A stretch of DNA of 64,000 nt from Dysgonomonas sp. ZJ279 (GCF_011039205.1 NZ_JAAKEL010000003.1:1-64000); one strand, 5' to 3'; positions 1 through 9,711 are shown, counted from the first letter of the stretch. Numbers and translations are program-made. Notes: generated by a model from the sequence alone, not told the origin.

Positions 1-725
1 AACTACAGTTTTATGTAAGCGATTACGATATATTGGTTGTCACAAGCGGAGTATCGGATGGAGGAGCAATCAGGTCACTCAGTAATGTAGAAGATTTGTA
101 TTATGACAGGGCAAAAGACCCTGACAGGCAGCCTCCCGTTCAGTTTATCAGCGAAGATATGAAAAAGCTGAACAAGTACCTGAATGAAGGCAGGTATTTC
201 TATACACAAATAAAACAAGAGGGTATTATATTATATGATAGTGGCAAACACAAATTAGCACGAAGACGCAAACTCAGCTTTGAAGAAATAAAGCAACAAG
301 CACAAGAATATTTTGATGATAAGTTTAATTACGCAAACGATTTCTTAGAAGGAGCTAAATTTTATTATGAAAAAGAGAAATATAAATTAGCATCATTCAA
401 CTTACATCAAACTTGTGAAAATCTTATCTATGCTATTCGTTTAGTTTTTACATTAGAAAACCCCAAACAACATAATCTCACTAAATTACTGAACTCCGTT
501 AAGAAATATTCTAACGAGTTTATCAAAGTCTTTCCACAGGATACAGCAGAAGAGAAACGTCTTTTTGAACTTATCAAAGCGGCTTATGTAAACGGACGCT
601 ACGACCCTGATTTTGTTGTAACAAAAGAGGATATTGATGCGTTGATTCCGAAAGTGGAATTATTGAGGGATATTACGAAGAGGATATGTGAGGAGAAGAT
701 CGGGGAATATGGGGAGAGGGAGTGA
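1..725 (+). CDS. MNT-HEPN protein (nucleotidyltransferase + HEPN), 5' end outside window
   Basis: The reading frame is open to the first base. Before the first possible start (TTG at 33) it encodes FYVSDYDILVV, a typical DxD catalytic motif of polymerase-beta-type minimal nucleotidyltransferases, so the gene begins upstream of the window. The C-terminal half is a helical HEPN-like domain (FNLHQTCENLIYAIR, then KQHNL, where the conserved His falls), ending in RYDPDF-VTKEDIDAL-PKVELL. In known MNT-HEPN proteins or pairs the nucleotidyltransferase modifies the HEPN RNase, as in toxin-antitoxin modules; fused forms are common in Bacteroidota mobile DNA. The stop lies 16 bases before the next ATG, so it is probably cotranscribed with the STAND-like gene. 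Exact function is inference. A truncated relative lies at 16930-17213. Confidence 0.75.
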   Translation, partial: LQFYVSDYDILVVTSGVSDGGAIRSLSNVEDLYYDRAKDPDRQPPVQFISEDMKKLNKYLNEGRYFYTQIKQEGIILYDSGKHKLARRRKLSFEEIKQQAQEYFDDKFNYANDFLEGAKFYYEKEKYKLASFNLHQTCENLIYAIRLVFTLENPKQHNLTKLLNSVKKYSNEFIKVFPQDTAEEKRLFELIKAAYVNGRYDPDFVVTKEDIDALIPKVELLRDITKRICEEKIGEYGERE

Positions 726-741
726 TTAAAAAGATAATACT

Positions 742-3700
742 ATGATAAAAATCAGTAAAATAGGGCGTGCTTTAATAGATATAAATGATGCTGTATTTCA
801 AGAACTTTGTAATAAGTTCTTATTTTATAAATATGATTATAAAAATATTAATCAGAAAGGCTCAGTTATTGGAAAAGAGAAAACAAGAAAAGGTACACCA
901 GATACTATTTTCATTGACAAAGAAGACAAATATATTTTTGCTGAATATACTACCAAAGAAAGAATTGGAAAATCGAAATCTTTTTTTGAAAAAATAGAAA
1001 GCGATATTAAGGATTGCTTTAACATAGAAAAGGCTAAAATAAGTAATGATAGAGTTTCAAAAGTAATTAGTTGTCACACAGAAAAGCTTGAATTGTCAGA
1101 AATTGAGAAGCTCACGCAATTATGTAAATCCTATAATGAAAATTGCGTTTTTGAGCAGTATGGGATTGATGATTTATCAATACAACTAGAAGTATATCCT
1201 TCTCTTTTGGAAACATATTTAGATATAAAGGTTGGGACTGGACAAATAATGAAACTTCCTGAATATATTAATTATTATGAAAAACCAGATTTACGTATTG
1301 CAACACCTCTTAGCAATACATTTTATGGAAGAGAAAAGGAGTTTGAAGAAGGATTGTCTTTTTTGAATGATAAGAATTTATTGCTTGTGACAGGGGCTTC
1401 TGGTATCGGGAAAACAAAATTTGCGATAGAGCTATGTAGAAAGTTTATTTCAAATAATCTTCCATACAGTTTGTTATGTTTTGCCAATAAAAATATAGAG
1501 GCTTATGAGGATATACAAACTCATTTATCAGTAGACAAAGACTATATTATTTTAGTAGATGATGCCAATAGAGCGATGGGTAATTATAACTTCATATTGC
1601 TTTTATTGAGGTCAGACAGAACAGGTAGAATAAAAATAGTCACAACAGTTAGAGACTATGCAAAAGACATGATTGAAAGGGTATCAGGGGAGTATAATTT
1701 CAACACTTTAGCTTTAGATATTGTTTCTAATGAAGATATAACAACGATATTGAAATCTAAAGACTTCAATATACAGAACCAAAATTACTTAGACAAAATC
1801 ATATTGATTGCAAGAGGAAACTTGAGATTGGCGATTATGTGTGCGATTATTGCTAAAAAAGAAAACACCCTATCTTCATTGGATGATGTTAGTCAGTTAT
1901 ATGAACATTATTTCAATGATATCTACCAAAAGATTATAGCAAAGGATAAATACAATTCATTGAAAGTATTAGGTATTATTTCTTTTTTTAGAATCATATC
2001 AAAAGAAAGAACTGAACTAAATAATCGAATATTTGCTACTTTCTCTATTAATGAAGATTTGTTTTGGGAACAATGTCAAGAACTAAACCAACTAGAGATA
2101 GTTGATTTGTATGAAAATGAAATAGTCAAAATATCAGACCAAATACTATCTACTTATTTATGTTATAAGATATTTTTTGACGAAAAAATACTAGATTTTG
2201 GACTTCTGATTAGAGATTTCATAGATAATGAGACTAAATTTTATGAAGCTATCAATCCTTTGATAGTTGCATTTAACCACAAAAACATAACTGATAGACT
2301 AACCTTTATTTTAGAAAGAGACTGGGATATAATTACTAAAGAGAGTAATCACAACCATATAATCAAAATAGGGAAAATATTTTGGTTCTGTTTAGGTAAT
2401 AGGCTATTATCGCATTTTTATGATTATATAACTCTTATACCAGAACCTGAAAATAGTGAATTTATAGTGGACTATAAGCATAATGATATGGCTTTAAACA
2501 GTAGTTCTGATATACTGTCTATTTTATCCAACTTTAAATGTTTTTACGATGATAGAGCTAAGTCCGCACTCGAATTGATGTTTTTCTTTGTAGAAAAGAA
2601 GCCTGAACAGTCTCAAAGATTATCTTACTTGTTGAAAGAATATTGGATGATTACTAGATATGATTATGATATTGAATTGTATGCCCAACATCAACTAATA
2701 GATTTTCTAATAAGTAAAATAAATGAGAAAAAAGATATTGACCTTTATACTAGATTTTTCTTTAAAATAGCATCAGACTTGTTGGAAACGACATTCCATG
2801 AAAATGCTTCTAGAGGAAATCAAATAACAATGTACACAATCAATATATCCTTAACTGATGATATTAAAAGATTAAGAGAAAAGATATGGGAGTTTTTATG
2901 GTCTCTTTATCCAAATGAAAAAGAAGCATTTCATAAATTGCTCTATAATTTGGGAAGAGCGAGTCATGGAGAAGCAAATGATGTCTGGGCTTTTGACTAT
3001 GAGATATTAAGTTCTTATTTGAGTAAGCTAGACTATACTGATTACAGAGCATGTGAAGCTACAGCTTGGCTCTTAAAAGAACTTACATGGAATAACATTG
3101 AATATGATAAATCGATTGAAGAAATAGCTACTAATAAGCTGTTTGAATTAAACAAACTACTAACTGAAAGACAGGAAAGGGAAGATTGGCGAGAAGAAGA
3201 AGGTATAAAAAGAAAAGAGTTATTAGATTATTTAAAAGACTATAAATACGAAGATTATATTCGCTTGTTTGAGGATGTTGAGATATTAAAATCATTGGAT
3301 AAGGAGAAGAACAATGATTACTTTTTTCCTTTATCTATCATCTTTTCTGGTATAATAACTAAGGATAATAATTTGTTTGTTGAAGTATTAATCTATTATA
3401 TAGAGCATTATTCAACAGGTCTGTGGAGTAATAGTTTATTGGAAAATTATTTCGCATCAAAGCCAACAAATAATGATATATTATTTACTTATTTAGCGAG
3501 AAGTGATAATGAAAGAGCAAAGATTTGGTTATTAGAATATCATTATGCGATACCTAAAGACTCTTTGAGTAAAACTAGTAATGAATTGCTGATAAACTTG
3601 TATACAGTCCTATCTACAGTAAAATCTACAATATCAAATATTGATAAACTTGTTGAAAAATATCAGCTATATGAGCCTAAGAATATGATATGTAATAAAA

Positions 3701-4476
3701 TATTGAATATTCTTATTGATAATCCCTTTCTACAGATAAGAAGAGAAGAATCACTTATTTATTTACTTGATGAAACAAGCGATTATTCAAATTGTCAAAC
3801 TATCTATATAAGAAATAAAAATGATGATAGATATTTTGATTTCAAACAAGAATTATTTTTAAGACTATTAAAGCAAGATTCAAATTTCTTCATTAAATAT
3901 TTAGACTCCATATACCATAAAAGTAAAACACGTTATGACTATGCGTCTGAGAGTTTTGAAAAATTATGGCAGTTAGATAATCATGAAGAAATAATTTTAC
4001 TCGGAATTAATTATTTCAAAACAAAAAATATAGGCTTATTCTCAAGAGATATCCCAACAATGTTTTTTAAACAGTTGGGAGAGTATAATAGTCGTGCAAT
4101 ATCTCTTATTGAAGGAATGATTAATGATTACTATACTGATATTGATTACATGGAAATCATATTTAATATTATATCTCATTCTTTTACTCAATATCGGAAT
4201 CAATTTTTGAAGCAACTGCTTCAATTAACTCAAGATTATGGGACTTTTAAAGCAATAGACTTATTTCCTCGTAGTATGACTGCTACCGGTAGTTGGATTC
4301 CAATATATGAAAGAAGAATGAAAGATTGGGAGGGTATTTTAGTGGCTGTAAAATCATTAGATATGGGTATTAAACTAATAAAGCATATTAAGGATGTTGA
4401 AGATGAAATATCTTCTTGTAAGAAGATAATAAAATATGAAGCAAAAAGAGATTTCATGGAACAATTTGACTCTTAA
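742..4476 (+). CDS. Large STAND-like NTPase with possible PD-(D/E)xK-type N-terminal domain; probable defence protein
   Basis: A 1,244-residue soluble protein. Residues 1-160 resemble Mrr/restriction-type folds: GTPD at 51-54, then YIFAEYTT at 64-71, i.e. D54...E68-x-T rather than the usual E-x-K, so catalysis is uncertain. A P-loop GASGIGKT lies at 218-225 and a Walker B ILVDD at about 270-274, followed by a KIVTTVRDY sensor-like segment, as in STAND/AP-ATPases. The remaining ~750 residues are charged, helical and AT-rich in coding sequence, with no repeat I can name; in STAND proteins this part senses the trigger. nSTAND proteins with nuclease-like N-termini are known anti-phage effectors. 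It follows an MNT-HEPN gene by 16 bp and lies in an island with other defence-like genes. The family call is good; the defence role is inferred. Confidence 0.7.
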   Translation: MIKISKIGRALIDINDAVFQELCNKFLFYKYDYKNINQKGSVIGKEKTRKGTPDTIFIDKEDKYIFAEYTTKERIGKSKSFFEKIESDIKDCFNIEKAKISNDRVSKVISCHTEKLELSEIEKLTQLCKSYNENCVFEQYGIDDLSIQLEVYPSLLETYLDIKVGTGQIMKLPEYINYYEKPDLRIATPLSNTFYGREKEFEEGLSFLNDKNLLLVTGASGIGKTKFAIELCRKFISNNLPYSLLCFANKNIEAYEDIQTHLSVDKDYIILVDDANRAMGNYNFILLLLRSDRTGRIKIVTTVRDYAKDMIERVSGEYNFNTLALDIVSNEDITTILKSKDFNIQNQNYLDKIILIARGNLRLAIMCAIIAKKENTLSSLDDVSQLYEHYFNDIYQKIIAKDKYNSLKVLGIISFFRIISKERTELNNRIFATFSINEDLFWEQCQELNQLEIVDLYENEIVKISDQILSTYLCYKIFFDEKILDFGLLIRDFIDNETKFYEAINPLIVAFNHKNITDRLTFILERDWDIITKESNHNHIIKIGKIFWFCLGNRLLSHFYDYITLIPEPENSEFIVDYKHNDMALNSSSDILSILSNFKCFYDDRAKSALELMFFFVEKKPEQSQRLSYLLKEYWMITRYDYDIELYAQHQLIDFLISKINEKKDIDLYTRFFFKIASDLLETTFHENASRGNQITMYTINISLTDDIKRLREKIWEFLWSLYPNEKEAFHKLLYNLGRASHGEANDVWAFDYEILSSYLSKLDYTDYRACEATAWLLKELTWNNIEYDKSIEEIATNKLFELNKLLTERQEREDWREEEGIKRKELLDYLKDYKYEDYIRLFEDVEILKSLDKEKNNDYFFPLSIIFSGIITKDNNLFVEVLIYYIEHYSTGLWSNSLLENYFASKPTNNDILFTYLARSDNERAKIWLLEYHYAIPKDSLSKTSNELLINLYTVLSTVKSTISNIDKLVEKYQLYEPKNMICNKILNILIDNPFLQIRREESLIYLLDETSDYSNCQTIYIRNKNDDRYFDFKQELFLRLLKQDSNFFIKYLDSIYHKSKTRYDYASESFEKLWQLDNHEEIILLGINYFKTKNIGLFSRDIPTMFFKQLGEYNSRAISLIEGMINDYYTDIDYMEIIFNIISHSFTQYRNQFLKQLLQLTQDYGTFKAIDLFPRSMTATGSWIPIYERRMKDWEGILVAVKSLDMGIKLIKHIKDVEDEISSCKKIIKYEAKRDFMEQFDS

Positions 4477-4786
4477 AAGAGATTTTATATATACATAAAT
4501 ACTTTGAAGGATAATAATGTAAAAATCAATTAAGGAAACTCTCTCTATTTTCAATTTGCAACCAAAGTCGAATTGAATACATTGATTTCCTTTTCCCATC
4601 CGATATACAAAATAATAATCAACAATAAACCATAAGGCTTATAAGAGAAATCTTCCTTTGTTTATTCTTTCTTTATAAAGGGCGTATATCAGATGTAAAA
4701 CGAAGAAAATATGAAAGTTTGGCTTATCCTTAATTTAAGTGATAAAAATACAACTATCTTTGATGCTATCAAATGATATTATCAAC
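4477..4786. other. AT-rich intergenic stretch, no gene seen
   Basis: No convincing gene. A 21-codon ORF starting MKVWLILNLSD lies at 4711-4776 but ends immediately before the Fic relic and matches nothing I recognise. It may belong to the same decayed region. Confidence 0.4.
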
Positions 4787-5061
4787 ATGAAGCCACCGTA
4801 TAAAATAACAGCTTATATTCTGGAGAAGATAGCTTCTATTTCGTAGAAAATAGGAGAAGTAAAAATCGCATCTCTATAATAACACCTCCCGAGCTGAGAA
4901 AACTTAACCGTATCAAGGCTATCCAATTTTCTTTAGAAATAGAGGGTAATGCTCTCACGGTTGAACAGGTAACTGCTATAATTCATAATAAAATAGTTGT
5001 ACCACCAGAAAAAGTTATATCAGAGGTTAAAAAATGCAGTTCACGCATATCAATAGCTGAA
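4787..5061 (+). pseudogene. Fic-family protein, decayed N-terminal fragment
   Basis: Starting at ATG 4787 the frame reads MKPPYKITAYILEKIASIS and then hits TAG (4844). The next codons give KIGEV, the usual continuation of Fic N-termini (SEKIGE), so the TAG replaces a sense codon. After a frameshift the frame from 4882 reads TPPELRKLNRIKAIQFSLEI then EGNALTVEQVTAII and ends at TGA 5059. These are the hallmarks of the helical N-terminal domain of Fic AMP-transferases, including the inhibitory-helix-like segment. The catalytic Fic core (HPFxxGNGR) is absent. A 35-codon ORF at 5093-5200 (MRGWQQYQVFDCL) is unassigned. Decay inside a defence island suggests an old mobile cargo gene. Confident about the family, less about the limits. 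Confidence 0.75.
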
Positions 5062-5230
5062 TATATACAAACCTTATAGTTTGACTTCTCTATGCGAGGT
5101 TGGCAACAATATCAAGTATTTGATTGTCTGGCAATCGACACCTTGGTTAAAAATCATAAAACCAGATATTTAAAGCAAGTGACAGAAGGAATATATTAGA
5201 GAATATGGGTGAAGGGAGAATGATACAATT

Positions 5231-6028
5231 TTATTTTAGAACATCTTTAAAACAATAATAATCTCTATATTGATCGGAAGTTTCTTTAAAAAAATTACGT
5301 AGATTATACTCTACTTGTGCCCATGTATAATGGGTTTCTCCTTTAATAATGTGATTGAAGAATTGTTCTGTAACTATTTTATTGAAATGTTTAGGATCTC
5401 TATCAGGGTTAAATGTAGCATCAAATGTTCGTTCAGCACTAAAGCACCAAAATGTTTTGCTTCCTGAATTTTCCCCATCTATCTCAATATCTAAAGCCTT
5501 CATTCCTTCTACAATATCAAGCATATTTGTATAGCTTGAATAAAAAGCACTAAACCCTCTTGCAACCTCATCCTCTGTAATATCTCTATGGGCACCGATG
5601 AAAGCTCTGTATGGAGCTCTCTTTTCAGGTTCAATACAACTTAGAATAGCAACGCCTTTACACATTGCCATAACAATAATTAAAAGATGACTCATCTTTA
5701 TATTAATAGGGCGTATACTATTGAAGAATTGTGTCCATTTTAGACATTCTCCTGAGGCAAGATGGATTCCATCCTCAGAACCATGTGTTTCTAAATGAAG
5801 AGTGAATATCTCCCCTTTAGACATTTGTTTTTGTATAAGATTCAGAGTATTTGTAAATTCTCGAATTGTTTTAACATTGTAAAATTTCACAAAAGAATCT
5901 GCATGCATATATTTATTATATTGTAAGATATCATTATTCAACTCATCTCCAGTTTTTCTTTCACTATCCTTAAGAGATTGAATAACAATAATTCCTTTAA
6001 GAGTTATTTCTGTATCTGGTGCATTCAT
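5231..6028 (-). CDS. Caspase-like (CHAT/metacaspase-type) protein, fourth gene of the ABC-3C operon
   Basis: 265 residues. The central part shows an alternating strand pattern with FTLHLETHGSEDGI (His82-Gly83) and, 40 residues later, LIIVMAMCKGV (Cys123). This is the spacing and context of the His-Cys dyad of caspase-clan (CD) peptidases, in which HG and a C-x-G after a hydrophobic strand are diagnostic. No signal peptide or membrane segment is seen, so it should act in the cytoplasm. It starts only 6 bp after the stop of the DUF3732 ATPase gene on the same strand, so it is almost certainly cotranscribed with it. Caspase-like proteases are used as abortive-infection effectors in several bacterial systems; here one may be activated by the SMC-like ATPase complex. 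Fold call is from motifs only; the role is inference. Confidence 0.6.
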   Translation of the reverse strand: MNAPDTEITLKGIIVIQSLKDSERKTGDELNNDILQYNKYMHADSFVKFYNVKTIREFTNTLNLIQKQMSKGEIFTLHLETHGSEDGIHLASGECLKWTQFFNSIRPINIKMSHLLIIVMAMCKGVAILSCIEPEKRAPYRAFIGAHRDITEDEVARGFSAFYSSYTNMLDIVEGMKALDIEIDGENSGSKTFWCFSAERTFDATFNPDRDPKHFNKIVTEQFFNHIIKGETHYTWAQVEYNLRNFFKETSDQYRDYYCFKDVLK

Positions 6029-6034
6029 TTTAAA

Positions 6035-8083
6035 TTATATTTCTTTGTTTTGATGAACATTCTTATCTAATAGCTCTTCTCTTATAAAACCTTCATTCTT
6101 TTTCCTCCAACGATGCCTCACATAGTTTTCGAATGAATACCCATCATCTAACGTTAGCTTATCTGCATGATCAGATATAATGATTTGTGGCTTAAAACCG
6201 TAATCCTTGTATACTCCTTCGATAAAATAAATTATTTGCTGGAATAAATTGGTTACTGACTGTAAATCAATATCAAGTTTTTCGACTTCCCCTTTCATTT
6301 CTTTTAAGGTTTTAGGATCAAATCTTTCTTCACTAATATCAACAATTGAAGGAAAATAAACTTGCGTTGGTTGATCTAGGAATAAAATCGTTGGGACTAA
6401 AGCATTATCTCCTAACGAAGAAAAATATTTCAATAAACTCAAGAATAAGCAAATATGCGAATACAACCAATTAGCACCGCTCCCCATCGACCTTAAATAG
6501 ATTTTCTTTTTCTCTTTTCCTCTTATTCTTAAATGATATAATTCAAAAGTATTTATGTCAAAATGTAAATTAATACGCTGATAGGCTTCTTCAAAGTCTA
6601 ACTCTAATCCTATTGTATTCATAGAATCATTAATAAATCTTTCAGCCTCTTTTAATTTCTCTTCTACATCATAATCTTTGGTCAACCTATCTTCCAACTC
6701 CTGAATATCATTTTTTATTTGTGCAATATTCAGATCAGAGAAAGTAGTCTTTTTGCCTAGAGACCACTTTAATTCATTTTCTATAGCTAATAAAACTCTA
6801 AGAGACTGTTCTTCTAGAGATTTATTTTGTTCTAATTCTTTATTGACTTCTAGTATCTTTGCTATTTCCTGTGATACCATTTTTAGCTCTTGGTTCTTTT
6901 CTTTTATTTCCTCTTCTAATTTTCTTTTTTCAGGTAAGAAAGAAGCTAACATTTGAGGAGTCTTTCTTAATTCTGTATTTAACCACTCAATAGCATCTGA
7001 TAGTTTATTAATTTCATTTCCTATTTGAATGTTACTTTGTTGGCAAAAAGGACATAGTGAATCATCTTCAATAGCATCAGACACAGGTTTTAAATTATCT
7101 ATAGTATGAGTATATCTATTAACATATTCAATCGAAGAGTTTACTTGTTCTAATTTTAAACTAATTTGTCTTCTTTCTGCAATAAGTACATTTTTTCTCT
7201 TATCTAGTTTATTAAACTGTCTTTTATACTCTTCGGAGGCTTCATCTACATTGAGGTTACGGTCTTGTAGTTGGTCTAGATAATTTCTAGGAGCATTTAG
7301 CATATTTGATGCCGATACGCCTTGGAAAAGTTTAATTCCACTTATCATATGATACTCCTCCAAGAGTTTTTGAAGTTCAGAAGATTTTATACGTTTATCC
7401 TCTTCAAATTGACTCAATTGCCTATTTATACGCTCTTCTTCTAATTTCTTTTTTTCTAATTCTTGTTTTAAAATATAGTATTCTTGATCGACAAATCCTG
7501 CGAAAATTTTAAATTCATCAATAGTCCTTTCTCGTTTTTCTTTTTCATCAAATCTATAAAATAATGAATGCTTATTAGCAATAAGATTTTGATGTTGAAG
7601 CATAAAAGAAACCATATTTCGAAAAGAAGGTCTTCCTTTTCTTGACCTATACTTCAAAGCTTCTTCACTTTCGTCTGTTTCAGAAATATCTATTCCCCAA
7701 AAATGTCCAAGAGTTTCTTTAAAGGTATCTTGATGCAAAAAATAGTCATTGCTAAAATACTCTAAAGTGAGTTCTTCTATTTTTGGAAAGTTCGGATCAA
7801 CTCTATAAAATAGAGATGTACTTTTATCTTCTTGTCTACGAGCTAGTACTAATCCTGTATCTTTTGCCTCAAATACAATAAAATATAATTCTGCATTATC
7901 TGTAATTATACCTTCAGGAATTGTATTATCTGAATTTCCTGTACAGTAATCGAATATTTCAATAATAGCACTTTTACCTGTAGAAGAACGACCTGTTATA
8001 ATATTCAATCCTTCGTCTAGACTAATACTATGACAATTGTTGAATTTGTCTAAAATTCCAATATATTTAATATATCCTTTCAT
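6035..8083 (-). CDS. DUF3732-type SMC/Rad50-like ATPase, ABC-three-component system
   Basis: 682 residues. It has a Walker A GRSSTGKS at 31-38 (after LDEGLNIIT), long coiled coils at about 200-335 and 355-490, and a Rad50-like zinc-hook apex CPFC at 344-347. An ABC-signature-like LRSMGSGANWLYSH is at 531-544 and a Walker B TILFLDQPTQVYFP at 565-578; DQP-TQVYFP is characteristic of DUF3732. In ABC three-component (ABC-3C) systems this ATPase works with a small middle component and an effector carrying a nuclease-like domain; they are predicted conflict or anti-phage systems. The gene overlaps the upstream middle component by 4 bp (8080-8083) and is followed 6 bp later by a caspase-like gene. 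Family assignment is strong; the trigger and target are unknown. Confidence 0.88.
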   Translation of the reverse strand: MKGYIKYIGILDKFNNCHSISLDEGLNIITGRSSTGKSAIIEIFDYCTGNSDNTIPEGIITDNAELYFIVFEAKDTGLVLARRQEDKSTSLFYRVDPNFPKIEELTLEYFSNDYFLHQDTFKETLGHFWGIDISETDESEEALKYRSRKGRPSFRNMVSFMLQHQNLIANKHSLFYRFDEKEKRERTIDEFKIFAGFVDQEYYILKQELEKKKLEEERINRQLSQFEEDKRIKSSELQKLLEEYHMISGIKLFQGVSASNMLNAPRNYLDQLQDRNLNVDEASEEYKRQFNKLDKRKNVLIAERRQISLKLEQVNSSIEYVNRYTHTIDNLKPVSDAIEDDSLCPFCQQSNIQIGNEINKLSDAIEWLNTELRKTPQMLASFLPEKRKLEEEIKEKNQELKMVSQEIAKILEVNKELEQNKSLEEQSLRVLLAIENELKWSLGKKTTFSDLNIAQIKNDIQELEDRLTKDYDVEEKLKEAERFINDSMNTIGLELDFEEAYQRINLHFDINTFELYHLRIRGKEKKKIYLRSMGSGANWLYSHICLFLSLLKYFSSLGDNALVPTILFLDQPTQVYFPSIVDISEERFDPKTLKEMKGEVEKLDIDLQSVTNLFQQIIYFIEGVYKDYGFKPQIIISDHADKLTLDDGYSFENYVRHRWRKKNEGFIREELLDKNVHQNKEI

Positions 8084-8550
8084 AAGTATTTAATTCCAAA
8101 TTGTATATAGATATTTAGTACATCTAAAGTGAAAATTTTATGAAGTCTTGATGCCAATCTCATACTATTATTTAAAGATGGATCAATGATATTTGTAGTT
8201 TCATTATTTGCGACTTTTACCTTAACACTTAAATCATCATCTATTTCTATAAAATTACAATCTATAGCATATTGTAGACAGTTGTTTGTTATATGCTTAT
8301 AATATTCAAAGTTTTCTTGAAACCCTGCCATAATTTTTTTGTTCGTTGTAATTCTTGTTAATCTTGAGTTAGAATTGAATTCTAATAACTCCTTTAGGCA
8401 TTCTTGATTAAAAACGATGGGGAAAATAAGATAAGCCAGAAGTATATTCTTCTCTCTCTTTTTTAGGTTTGTATAAAACGAAAGCAATATTGGAGTTAAG
8501 GAAAATACATTATTATGAATAGTTGAAATGCTATCAATAAATTTAATCAT
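8080..8550 (-). CDS. ABC-three-component system middle component
   Basis: 156 residues, small and helical (ILLSFYTNLKKREKNILLAY near the start), with no catalytic motif and no membrane segment. Its identity rests mainly on position. It sits between the nuclease-like effector and the DUF3732 ATPase with 4-bp overlaps on both sides (8547-8550 and 8080-8083), exactly the place of the middle component in ABC-3C operons, which are typically 150-200 residues and winged-helix or helical. The overlapping stops and starts suggest translational coupling and a stoichiometric complex. Subfamily not assigned. Confidence 0.7.
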   Translation of the reverse strand: MIKFIDSISTIHNNVFSLTPILLSFYTNLKKREKNILLAYLIFPIVFNQECLKELLEFNSNSRLTRITTNKKIMAGFQENFEYYKHITNNCLQYAIDCNFIEIDDDLSVKVKVANNETTNIIDPSLNNSMRLASRLHKIFTLDVLNIYIQFGIKYL

Positions 8551-9668
8551 ACTTCATTCTTTTTTAATAACCAAACAAATTCATCTTCTTCATCTGCAAT
8601 CATATGTATAACTCCTGTATAAAAGTCTTGTGGAACGGTATTAAAGATGTGAAATTTACCGCTATCTAAAGATGTAATTTCATCATAAAAATCCTTGGAC
8701 GCTTCTATTTGATTTTCCAATGCAACTTTACGAGATGCTTGCCTATATTTAGTTCCATGCTTTCTTTTAATATCTTCCCCATAATTTTTTAAGGAGTTGC
8801 TAATAGTAGGAGAAAAACGAAACTCTTTCAAAACCAACTCTCTTGTTTCTGCAAAATCTGTTATCGCTTCAATCAAGATATCATCATAATTAATTTTTCT
8901 TATCTTTTCCACGAAAGGATTTTCTAAATATTCCTCATATTTGATATTATTGAGTTTGACTTTCTCAGGGAATACTTTAGTTGTTTCGGTAAGCACTGAC
9001 GTAAGATTGATACATTCTTCACGAAAACCTTCATAGCTTATTTCCCATTTATTATCAATAATTTCAGGGCTTAGAATATAGCCAAATAGAGTATGTATAT
9101 ATTGGTCTGCTCTTATTGGTCGAAGATGAGTTGTATTTCTATTTTTTATTTGCTTATAATATTCTTTATCATCAATTGCATTATGATCAATATAAAATCT
9201 TTCCAGTATTTTAATAAGCTTTTTACGCCTTGAGTTATCAAATATGAAGTCTAGAAAAGCTTTGGTTTCTTTGGATCGCGTGCTTGTCTTCGAATATTCA
9301 TTATTAATTTTCAATAATATTGCGAGTTTGTCTGCTCCCTTTTTATTATTCCAAGCGTACCAAACAGAATCAGCCCTAACTTTCTGTGTTGTAAGCAAAA
9401 TGAGAGATTTAAACTTGTCAATATCAAAATCATCATTGATCCAATTATTTAGAGTTTTCCATATATTATGATCTAACTTGGTTAGGTAACTATTATAAAA
9501 TTTTGATTCAATTTGCTCAGAACCTTCCCCTAATACTGAAACATCACCATATGTCTCAATATAAACAGATTGTCCTTCTTGAAGCTCAAAGCATTTATCT
9601 AGAGCTACGAGAAATTGATATATAATCCCTTTTACTGTTGAGGTTGAATCATTGCTCTGTTTTGCCAT
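8547..9668 (-). CDS. ABC-three-component system nuclease-like effector (DUF4297/PD-(D/E)xK-like N-terminus)
   Basis: 373 residues, first gene of the minus-strand operon. The N-terminus reads VKGIIYQFLVALDKCF, then YIETYGDVSVL and EQIESKFYN: Asp42 and Glu54-x-Lys56 fit a PD-(D/E)xK nuclease core. The following LDHNIWKTLNNWI resembles DUF4297/Cap4-like nuclease domains. The C-terminal ~150 residues (helical, ending DEEDEFVWLLKKNEV) would be the ABC-3C-specific interaction domain. Known ABC-3C systems use such effectors controlled by the SMC-like ATPase encoded two genes downstream. A TATCTTTG element lies about 44 bp upstream of the ATG. Function inferred from motifs and operon order. Confidence 0.75.
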   Translation of the reverse strand: MAKQSNDSTSTVKGIIYQFLVALDKCFELQEGQSVYIETYGDVSVLGEGSEQIESKFYNSYLTKLDHNIWKTLNNWINDDFDIDKFKSLILLTTQKVRADSVWYAWNNKKGADKLAILLKINNEYSKTSTRSKETKAFLDFIFDNSRRKKLIKILERFYIDHNAIDDKEYYKQIKNRNTTHLRPIRADQYIHTLFGYILSPEIIDNKWEISYEGFREECINLTSVLTETTKVFPEKVKLNNIKYEEYLENPFVEKIRKINYDDILIEAITDFAETRELVLKEFRFSPTISNSLKNYGEDIKRKHGTKYRQASRKVALENQIEASKDFYDEITSLDSGKFHIFNTVPQDFYTGVIHMIADEEDEFVWLLKKNEV

Positions 9669-9711
9669 AGTTCAAAATACTTATGACTATTTTTGTTAAA
9701 ATCTGTATAAA

